Shown here: positions 56,300 through 64,000 of the stretch, one piece after another
How the letters are laid out: each line of letters starts with the position of its first letter
Position numbering within the stretch: the first letter of the stretch is position 1
Assembly (NCBI GenBank): GCA_016490735.1
Contig: JAEMWC010000342.1
Coordinates: forward strand, 296,001 to 360,000
Origin: Pachyseris speciosa
Lineage: Eukaryota > Cnidaria > Anthozoa > Scleractinia > Pachyseridae
DNA: 64,000 nt
Direction: 5' to 3'
The notes under the pieces: model-generated
Told to the model about the DNA's origin: nothing
The model's input: the letters and a program-made list of their open reading frames with translations, nothing else
The model's database searches: none
Translations under genes and position numbers: made by a program

Positions 56300-56820
56300 T
56301 AGCTGTTTGATCCTGGTGAGTTTGATTTTGTTCCGCTCTACTCGCCGAAAGTGAAACTCAATGAGAGCGTCGACATCTTTTTGCTCAGCGTTCTTTCTTA
56401 TCATGGTAATGTCCCTTTTAAATTCATCATCTGGCGCGATGTGTACTCTTGCATTGTAATGCAGAGTTTCTGGACAAGTTACTTTTTCCTTTTCCCAGAG
56501 AGTGAACTGACGATCAATCAAAAACTGAAGCTATTCCTCTGTTATACGGTAACGCTGCCTGCCCCGTTGACCGCTTAAGACCATCTCGGCAGTTCGAGCT
56601 GAAGAAGAGCAGCTATGAGTGCGAACTTGATTCAGGTCTACGATCGTACCCAACGAATCTGCGTTTCTGTTTGCAACATCGAGTAACCAATCCAGGCGAA
56701 ACAAAGCTCTTCAGTCATAGAAGCCTGTGGATCTCGCAATACGTCTCCCACAACATCTAGAATACGTCTCCGAAATACATTCTCATCAGTGACCATCTTG
56801 GGATCGGAATAAACTTTCAT
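56300..56820 (-). pseudogene. Relic of an integrase-type transposon protein
   Basis: Minus-strand pieces: 56820-56640 (MKVYSDPKMVTDENVFRRRI... MTEELCFAWIGYSML), then GQRGRQRYRITEE, a stop, and LQFLIDRQFTLWEKE, a pattern like the helix-turn-helix segment of integrase-core proteins common in cnidarian genomes, and an unrecognised tail (56521-56252). At least two frame breaks. The identification rests on the HTH-like segment alone. Confidence 0.4.
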
Positions 56821-56839
56821 TTCGCGGGAAGATCATCGA

Positions 56840-57172
56840 ATATATGTTCGTAAATTATACTGTAAAACTAGTTCTTACCCAGGTTCTGCTCGATTCTCCA
56901 TTTGAGCCACACCCCTATCAGAATAGAAATTGAAGCAACAGAACAGAAATTGGATCGGTTGTTAATTGTTTCGTAATTTCTGTTCTGTTGCTCCAATTTC
57001 TGTTTTAGTGTCTTTATTTCACTTCTCATGTTTTAATTTCTGTTCTGTTGCTTCAATTTCTTTTGTGGTGTCTCAATTTCTGTTCCAACTCTTTAGAAAA
57101 GAATTTGATTGCCAGTAAGAAAAATTGGAGATTCTGTATAACACAATTTGAAACATAATTTTGGCGGAGATC
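56840..57172. repeat. Long inverted repeat, right copy
   Basis: Reverse complement of 52776-53125 over about 320 bp with few changes, starting near GTTCTTACCCAGGTTCTGCTC and ending near GGCGGAGATCACC. Confidence 0.9.
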
Positions 57173-57380
57173 ACCCCTCATACATCACAATCCCAACAAG
57201 TAGCTTAAAATACAATCTTGGAGTGATTGAAGCGATCTTTGTAATTAACCATTATTGTCCCTGGGGAGCGCCGGACTGGCAGCATACTCAAGAGGCTCCG
57301 TAATTTTTGACGTTTTTGGGGACCTTTTATAGCTAAGTCTGTATTTTCCGATTGCCTGTTGTTTATCTAAGAGCCATACT

Positions 57381-58753
57381 ATGGCGTGCGTTTATTCTCG
57401 ATCCTCTCTGTTGGCCATACGCTCTGCTTGGGGATCAAGACCACTTGCTAGTTCTCTTTGGCGGAAAGTAACAAGTTTGGGGTTGTCTCGCGACAAACCA
57501 ACTCGTCGTGGCTGCCGCGCTGGTTGCGGGAAACAGCGGTCAATCGCCGTCGTTATGGGATTCAGAGGACAAAACGTTGGGATGTTGTTTCCGGAATTTA
57601 CTAGTACCTTTGAAAGTTCTACATATGAGCTGGCTGAGCTGGCTAACGGTACATTAAATATGCAATCTAACACTTCTACTGGATTAAATATTCAAATGAC
57701 ACCTTGGGCACTCGCAATCAAAACAACGTTATTGTTGTGGAACGAACTCCAATTCAACGTCGTTTAACGAATGATTCAAAGTTAAAGTTGTGCTTGGCTA
57801 ATGTTAGATCTATCAAACCCAAGTCCGCTACTCTTCTCAGTTACATCACTTCCCGCAAAGCAGACTTGTTCGCCATTACTGAAACCTGGTTGACTCCTTT
57901 GGATGTTGCTGCAAAATTAGAAATTGTGCCTCCTGGGTATCGGTTCGTCCATCGGCCTCGCACTGATCGTACTGGTGGCGGAATCGGACTGCTGTACAAA
58001 GATGCTATTGCTGTAACAAAAGTAGATGATGATATACGGCCTGCCTGCTAAGCAGCTTGAAAAGATTCAGCGTGTGCAAAACACAGCGGCTCGTATAATT
58101 TTCAGACTCCCAAAGTTTTGCCATATCACTCCGTCACTTTTTAGTCTGCACCGGCTGCCTGTGCGATATCGAATCGACTTTAAGATCTGTCTCTTGACCT
58201 TCAAAGCAATACACGGGTCTGCACCCAGCTACCTTAGGGAGTTAGTAGTGGTCAAAGAGAATCGCTACTGCTTAAGATCTTCAAATCAACTTCTGCTTTG
58301 CATGCCGAATGGTATCACAAAAAAGACTCTAGGTGACAGGGCATTCGCAGTCGCAGCTCCCAGACTATGGAACTCCCTCCCAGAAGAGCCTCGAAGCAAG
58401 AGTGATATAAACGATTTTAAACGCCACCTTAAAGCACATTTTTTTACCAAGGCATTTTTAACACCTTAGTTGGACTGAACTGACTTAGCTTGCTTTTGCT
58501 TTCGCTTTTATTTTGTTCTTATTATTCAATACAATTGTATTTTATTGCACGTATCTTTTTTATTCTCTTAGGCTTTTTGTTAAATTTAGTGCTTAGTGTA
58601 GAGTTTTTAATATTTTTAATTATGTCAGGATTTTAGGTTTTAACTTTTTAAATTAGTCGGTAGTTTTACTTTGTTAACTGGAATGCGCTTTTGATTATTT
58701 TTATAGGAAAAGCGCAATATAAATATTAAATATTAAATATTATTATTATTTTG
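57381..58753 (+). mobile_element. Internally deleted CR1/L2-type LINE
   Basis: 57381-57710 encodes a basic N-terminal region (SRDKPTRRGCRAGCGKQRSI); after a frameshift 57720-58040 reads as the first half of an APE-type endonuclease (LCLANVRSIKPKS, FAITETWLTP, GGGIGLLYK). At about 58030 it jumps to the RT C-terminus (LEKIQRVQNTAARIIF, LTFKAIHGSAP, AFAVAAPRLWNSLP). The rest of the endonuclease and the RT palm are missing. A GCGCTTTT/AAAAGCGC hairpin (58685-58715) precedes the (TTA)n-type tail. Confidence 0.85.
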
Positions 58754-58759
58754 AACGGC

Positions 58760-59199
58760 GTGTGATAGATTCGCTTTAGATCCGCAAGGAGGAAATCAAC
58801 CAATTTATAACCGCCGTTAATTCCTTTCATCCGGCTCTAAAATATACCTGGGAAATTTCGGAAACTTCCCTGACCTTTCTTGATATCAAAGTTTTTATCA
58901 GCGGCAACGGTTTATGTACCAGTGTGCACTACAAACCCACCGATTCTCACAGTTATTTGTTGTATTCATCTTCACATCCATCTCATGTCAAAAACGCCAT
59001 TCCCTATTCTCAATTTCTTAGACTTCGACGTCTATGTAGTGATGACTCTGATTTTTCCAACAAATCAGAGGAAATGTGCCATTTTTTCGAAAAACGTGGC
59101 TATCCTGATTCTGTAGTTCAATCGGGCCATCACCGCGCTCAGCAGATTGATCAACAGTCAGCACTACAGACGTCACAAAAGGAAATTGAGAATAGGGAA
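58760..59199 (+). pseudogene. Penelope-like RT fragment cut by the BEL insertion
   Basis: Reads RKEEINQFITAVNSFHPALK, LTFLDIKVFISGNG, VHYKPTDSHSYLLYSSSHPS, NAIPYSQFLRLRRLCSDDSD and ALQTSQKEIENRE, the region after the RT palm. The frame stops exactly where the LTR begins (59200). Confidence 0.85.
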
Positions 59200-59683
59200 T
59201 GTTCTAATGTATGCATGCCGAGATGGCTGCAACGCTCGTGAGAGCTCTTGTATTTTTTATCGTTTCTATCAATGTATTAGCTTTTAAGGATCGTCACAAT
59301 GCTCTTAACAGAAATCTTACATGTTACTCCAACTGCTGGACTGCAAAGCCTGCGATTTCACACAGTTTTGTGCTCAACCATCGACTTAAAAGGTGTGTGG
59401 TTCGCTGGGATTCTAGAGGCTTGGTTTATTTAGCGGCACCTGAAGATTCTGTGCTGCTTAGTACGCTGATGTAACCGAGTTAGGAATGGAAAAGAGTATC
59501 GGAGAACATTCAAGAACATTCATGAACAAACGTGAAAAAAAAAATGAAGTCAGAGTTCGGGTCAGAGGAAAGTCGGATTGATCTCAAAGTTCAAAAAATC
59601 GGAGCATAGTTTTCAAAGTCTAGTCTGCCAAAAGGAATCTGTATCTGTCGGAGACATCAATAAAGAGTATGGTCGTTACAACA
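59200..59683 (+). repeat. 5' LTR of the BEL/Pao element
   Basis: Begins TGTTCTAATG and ends TTACAACA (the TGTT...AACA ends common in BEL/Pao), 484 bp. It contains AATAAA at 59659-59664. The small ORF within it is not a gene. Borders are inferred from the ends and the PBS; the 3' LTR is not available for comparison. Confidence 0.85.
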
Positions 59684-59686
59684 TTT

Positions 59687-59704
59687 TGGTGCCGAGACCC
59701 GGGA
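59687..59704 (+). other. Primer binding site
   Basis: TGGTGCCGAGACCCGGGA, 3 nt after the LTR end; starts with TGG, complementary to a tRNA CCA end. Similar sites are usual in BEL/Pao elements. The primer tRNA is not assigned. Confidence 0.85.
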
Positions 59705-59797
59705 ACGGGAACGGGAACAGAGCTGAAATTCAAGTCAACGGATTGAACGAGTTTTGAATCGAAGACGAAGCACAGGTGACAGCGCCCTTCGATCGCC

Positions 59798-61630
59798 ATG
59801 TCAGAACTGAAAAAGAAAATATTGGAACGTTCAGGGTTCAGAGTGTACGTAAGGAAAGTGATGAACACGGTCAAAGAATTGCTAGACGATGGCGGAGTCG
59901 AAAACAACCGCGCAAAGTTGGAATCGCCCAAGATTAACCTTGAAAAACAACAACGAGAGCTGGAATCACTCGATCAAGAAATTGCGAAATTGTTGGAAGC
60001 CGATGCAATCGAGAAGGAAATATTGGAACGATGCGAGTTCGAAGCAGCTCTTCAGGAAATTATTTCCCTCGTTTGTTCACATTTGTCCGTCAAGGAATCC
60101 AAGAATTTAGAGGAACAGATGCTAACGCCAGCACCATTATCGCCAGCATCGATAATTCAACAAGAAGCTTCACAGAATTCCCCGAAAGCGAATAAAGCAA
60201 AGTTGCCGAAGCTCACTCTGCCAAAGTTTGCTGGAGACCCTACAAAGTGGACAACTTTCTGGGATAGTTTTAATTCTGGTATTCATTCGAATGAAGAGCT
60301 CAACGAAGTCGACAAATTTCAGTATCTGAAATCTTTGTTGGAAGGTTGCGCGGCCGAAACTATTTCAGGATTACCACTCACAAGCTCAAATTACAAGCAT
60401 GCGGTCGATCTTCTCAGGAAGCGTTTTGGCAGTAAACAAATTATTATTTCGAAACACATAGAAATGCTGATGCAACTCCCAAAGATAACCGATTCAAGCG
60501 ATCTGAAACAACTGCGACAACTTTTGGACAAAACGGAGTCGGCCGTTCGAAGTTTACAAGGAATAGACATTTCTATCGACACGTACGGAACATTCCTCAC
60601 GCCAGTGATCATGGCGAAAATCCCACAAGAATTGCGTTTAATTATAAGTCGCGGCATGTCTGACGAATGGGACCTCGATACCTTGATAAAGTCGTTATCA
60701 GAAGAGTTGCAAATTCGAGAGAGATGTGCTCTGGGACCAGTGACTGAAAAAGGAAGATCGAAGGAAAAGCAAGAAGTTGGATATTTTCGATATGGTCAGA
60801 ACAAAAGACCTTCCGCGGGCCCTGCGACGTCATCAACGCTGTTTTCACACAACGAGAGACCTCCGCCAAGCAAGGAAATGTGGTGCACTTTCTGCAATGG
60901 CCCTCATCCATCGAATAAATGTGCCGTAGTTACTGAACCAGAAGCTCGGAAGAGAATTCTTCGTCAAAAGGGACGATGTTTTGGCTGTCTGAAAAGTGGT
61001 CATGTGAGTCGAGATTGTCAAGCGAGATGTTATCGTTGTGGCGGGAAACATCATGTGTCGCTCTGCTGCACGCAAAACTGTTTTCTTCCTCGACAAAGTA
61101 GGGGCACAAGCCAGGAACAAACTGTGAGTACAAATTTGTATTTCACTCAAGATGTTAAGAACAAATGTGTCTTGTTGCAAACAGCTCGAGCATGGGTGAG
61201 AAATCCTAATGGAATCAATTCTTGTAATGTCAGAATCTTGCTCGATTCATGTTCTCAAAAGTCGTACGTTACCATGCGGTTGAGGAACAAATTGGGTCTA
61301 CCTTCAATTGGAAATGAAACTGTTCTGATTAAAACGTTTGGGAACAATGAGGCCTCCTTGAAGAAATGTGACATTGTTCAGTTTGCATTAGAATGCCAAG
61401 ATCAACTAACTGTGTTTGTCAATGCTTATGAGGTTGACTTGATTTGTGGACCCATAACTAATCAAACTGTAGCGGTTGCCCAGCAGAGTTATCCTCATTT
61501 ACAAGGCTTGCCACTTGCTGATTGTTCTCATGGAGATGAGGAGCTTGAAGTAGACATAATGATTGGAGCTGATTATTACTGGTCTATCGTCCAAAACCAT
61601 GTTGTACGGGGGAGCCCCATGGTCCTGTAG
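59798..61630 (+). CDS. BEL/Pao gag-protease, 610 residues
   Basis: Start ATG at 59798. N-terminal coiled coil (residues 1-110), then a BEL-type capsid region (DUF1759-like; LPKLTLPKFAGDPTKWTTFW at about residue 137), two CCHC zinc knuckles (CFGCLKSGHVSRDC at about residue 394 and CYRCGGKHHVSLC soon after), and a DUF1758-type aspartic protease (ILLDSCSQKSYVT, Asp at about residue 482; IMIGADYYW near the end). It ends at TAG 61628-61630, where the reading frame passes to pol by a one-base shift next to a run of five Gs. In most BEL elements gag and pol are one ORF, so this is probably a mutation or a sequencing error in the run. Confidence 0.93.
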   Translation: MSELKKKILERSGFRVYVRKVMNTVKELLDDGGVENNRAKLESPKINLEKQQRELESLDQEIAKLLEADAIEKEILERCEFEAALQEIISLVCSHLSVKESKNLEEQMLTPAPLSPASIIQQEASQNSPKANKAKLPKLTLPKFAGDPTKWTTFWDSFNSGIHSNEELNEVDKFQYLKSLLEGCAAETISGLPLTSSNYKHAVDLLRKRFGSKQIIISKHIEMLMQLPKITDSSDLKQLRQLLDKTESAVRSLQGIDISIDTYGTFLTPVIMAKIPQELRLIISRGMSDEWDLDTLIKSLSEELQIRERCALGPVTEKGRSKEKQEVGYFRYGQNKRPSAGPATSSTLFSHNERPPPSKEMWCTFCNGPHPSNKCAVVTEPEARKRILRQKGRCFGCLKSGHVSRDCQARCYRCGGKHHVSLCCTQNCFLPRQSRGTSQEQTVSTNLYFTQDVKNKCVLLQTARAWVRNPNGINSCNVRILLDSCSQKSYVTMRLRNKLGLPSIGNETVLIKTFGNNEASLKKCDIVQFALECQDQLTVFVNAYEVDLICGPITNQTVAVAQQSYPHLQGLPLADCSHGDEELEVDIMIGADYYWSIVQNHVVRGSPMVL

Positions 61631-64000
61631 CTGTTCGCACAAGGCTGGGTTATGTTTTGAGTGGTCCAGTAAATGTACCAGGTGCAAGTCAACAAACAAG
61701 TGTTAATGTGTCTTATACCATGAAGACTGAATCTTGCATTGTTAAGGAACACTTAGACCCAGAAGATGTTTCACTGAAAGAGGAACTGGGCAGGTTTTGG
61801 GATTATGAAACTCTGGGAATTAAAGGTAAAGAAGAAGAAGACGAATTCTATGAAAATTATCTCAAGAAAGTGCGGTTCAATGGAAACCATTATGAAGTTT
61901 CTCTCCCATTCAGAGATGAACACCCTACCATTCCAGATAACTACTTATTGGCACGAAATCGTCTAAGCTCTTCTTTGAAACGATTGAGGTCTAAGCCAGA
62001 GTTGTTGCAGCAGTATGACAATGTCATCAAGGAACAGTTGAACTGTGGTGTTATTGAGTTGGTAGATAAGAGTAAGGAGGAGCAAGTTCATCCAGGGACT
62101 GTGCATTACATTCCCCACAAGGAAGTGGTAAAGGAAGACAGAACCACTACCAAACTTAGAATAGTTTATGATGCAAGTGCTAAGATCTGTGGTGAACCCA
62201 GTTTGAATGACTGTCTTCTGCCTGGACCTGTTTTAACTCTATTGATCTTTGACATTCTGTTGAGATTTCGTCTACACAAAGTTGCACTGATTGGGGATCT
62301 GGAGAAAGCTTTCTTGAACGTTGGAGTTACCCCAGAGCAAAGGGATTTCTTAAGGTTCTTATGGGTAGGTGATGTCAATTCCTCAAATCCAGAAGTCATT
62401 TCATTGAGATTTTCACGTCTTGTATTTGGCCTTGTCTGTTCTCCATTCATTCTGAATGTGACACTAAGGAATCACTTACTCAAGTATGAGAACATTGACC
62501 CAGAATTCGTACACAATGTCATCAGATCCTTGTACGTGGATGATTTTGCATCAGGAAAGAGTTCAGTGAAAGATTGTTTTGAACTCTATCGAAAGTTAAA
62601 GACACGATTCCAAGAAGGAGGCTTTAACATGAGAAAGTGGGCATCAAATGATCAAGAGCTGAACCAGCTAATCGAGAAAGAGGAGGCTATGCAATTGTCT
62701 AGACTTGAACAGTTCTCTGAGATCACCTCTGCGTCAACCAGTTTTGACAAGATTGAAGATCATGACTGTTCAAAGGTCACATCAAAGAATGCTACCTGTG
62801 AGGAAACCATAATCAAAGTGATGGGAGTTCCATGGGATCGGATAGAAGACAGCCTCAAGTATGACCTCAACAATTTTGCTAAGCAAACTCCGGATGATAC
62901 TCTAACTAAGCGGAAGCTTTTGAGTACAACAGCGCGCTTCTATGACCCATTAGGTTTGCTCTCACCAGTGGTCTTGCCCTTCAAATGCATGTTTCAAGAG
63001 ATTTGCCAGCTAAAGATTGGTTGGGACGAGGCTTTGCCAGAAAGCCTTTCTTCGAACTGGAAGGAGTTAACAGAAGACATGAAGAGAATCTCGAGCATTA
63101 CAATCCCTCGATGCATTCTAGATGGCATAGAGGCTGAGGAAGTCACATCTATTCAGTTGCATGGATTTGCCGATGCAAGCAAGAGTGCGTATGGTGCAAA
63201 TGTTTACATTCGGGTGTCAACCATTGATGTCTGCTCATCATCTCTGCTGACCTCCAAAACCCGAGTTGCTCCTTTGAAAGGAGATACAATCCCTCGTCTA
63301 GAACTGATGGCAGCTCTAACACTGGCGAACTTGATGACTGCAGTGTATGAAGCATTGGTCTGTACTGTCAAGATTGATGCAGTGTACAATTGGATTGATT
63401 CCCAAATTGTCTGGTGGTGGATTCAAGGAGAGTCGAAGCAATTCAAGCAGTTTGTGCAGAATCGAGTTAAGAAGATTCGCAGTCTTTGGAGTAAGGAACA
63501 TTGGATGTACTGCCCCACAGAACTTAACCCAAGTGACATTGCTTCACGAGGTGCTACGAGTTCAGAAATTGTATCCAATGATCTGTGGTGGAAGGGACCA
63601 CCATTTCTAGTGAAATTAGAAGATGAGTGGCCAAATGTACCGAACAATGGAATCAGTGTGGGCACAGTTCCAGAAGAGGCTACAAAGGAACTGAGAAAAG
63701 GAAACTCAAGTGAAATTTCAAGTGTATTGAATGTAACTGTTGAAGCCCATCAGTGCATTTCTGAAGTTATCCAGGCTGACAGGTTCAGCAGCATCAGCAA
63801 ACTTATCAGAGTAACCGCCCTTGTCCTGAAGTTCATTAAAAGAATCAAAAGAAGTCCACGAATACTTCCTGACATCACTGTGGAGGAGACTAATGTTGTT
63901 AAAAACCTCTGGTACAAGCATGTCCAGACCAAACTGGAAGAAAGTGAGAAGTCTAGTTCAACCTGGGAACAGTTAGGAGTTTTCAAAGATGAAGATGGAG
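61627..64000 (+). CDS. BEL/Pao pol: reverse transcriptase and RNase H (partial)
   Basis: Frame open to the window edge, no stop over 791 codons. RT: KLRIVYDASAK, then IGDLEKAFLNV (first catalytic Asp) and YVDDF at 62533 (catalytic Asp pair). RNase H: LHGFADASKSAYGA, PRLELMAAL, WIDSQIVWWW and NPSDIASRG keep all four acidic residues. The protein has no start of its own and must be made by fusion or frameshift with gag. Integrase begins to the right of the window. Confidence 0.93.

Larger units (their letters stand above)
53126..56839. other. Segment between the long inverted repeats
   Basis: 3.7 kb. It starts with a short ORF at 53149-53337 (LLEEVKEIIEGRSNTTTNT region) and ends with minus-strand relics at 56252-56820; the dispersed family copy 3 sits at 55397-56293. 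The stretch 53340-55390 shows no gene I can recognise. Confidence 0.55.
59200..64000 (+). mobile_element. BEL/Pao LTR retrotransposon, partial (right side outside the window)
   Basis: 5' LTR, PBS, gag/protease ORF, RT and RNase H in order. The integrase and 3' LTR must lie beyond position 64000. Domain order and the DUF1759/DUF1758-type gag-protease are those of BEL/Pao. Apart from one frameshift at about 61610-61630 the coding frames are open, so the copy looks young. Confidence 0.93.

Noticed and set aside
52307..59000. Further HSPA12-like exons
   Set aside because: No plus-strand segment with the GTVD / GG.. phosphate-2 continuation or later HSPA12 text could be found before the window edge.
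59211..59474. 87-codon ORF with a hydrophobic start
   Set aside because: Lies entirely within the BEL 5' LTR and has no recognisable domain.

Overview
This is animal nuclear DNA: intron-rich, AT-rich, with GT-AG introns of 0.4 to 11 kb and a dense load of transposable elements. The mix of elements (Penelope-like elements with GIY-YIG ends, BEL/Pao, CR1/L2-like LINEs, tRNA-derived SINEs, many foldback and TIR elements) and the gene content suggest a cnidarian, most likely a stony coral or other anthozoan. That placement is inference from repeat and gene character, not from a marker gene.

Four host genes can be read. (1) 463-21865 (+): the 3' part, through the stop codon, of a filamin with three calponin-homology domains and 13 filamin repeats, the layout of Drosophila Jitterbug; 14 exons with consistent phases give 1596 residues, and the initiator Met was not found. 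(2) 27702-28256 (+): an intronless 184-residue PTB/PID-domain protein with a TATA-like box. (3) 34166-36966 (-): a five-exon, 369-residue protein whose last exon resembles the C-terminal domain of mitochondria-eating protein (MIEAP/SPATA18); it starts with an N-myristoylation-like MGGCSS. (4) 37622-52306 and probably beyond (+): the first three coding exons of an HSPA12-type Hsp70 relative, with an 11.2-kb first intron full of repeats. Genes 3 and 4 are head to head, start codons 655 bp apart, with a 290-bp TIR element sitting in the shared upstream region.

The right end is almost wholly mobile DNA: an inverted-repeat pair around a relic-bearing segment (52.8-57.2 kb), an internally deleted LINE (57.4-58.75 kb), a Penelope-like RT fragment (58.76-59.2 kb), and, inserted in that fragment, a young BEL/Pao LTR retrotransposon (5' LTR 59200-59683, PBS, gag/protease ORF, RT-RNase H frame open to the window edge) with one apparent frameshift.

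Several structures have clear insertion marks: three TIR elements with perfect 9-bp target duplications (11.59, 20.33 and 37.09 kb), and an 853-bp block of three tRNA-like copies with a 12-bp target duplication splitting a Penelope-like RT ORF (44.5-45.4 kb). Other repeats are a 20-bp minisatellite at two sites 6 kb apart (40.85 and 46.9 kb), a 1.6-kb tetranucleotide tract holding a Penelope-like 3' end (30.87-32.82 kb), and a 348-bp near-perfect palindrome (43.1 kb). I found no operon-like, CRISPR, rRNA or prokaryotic content.
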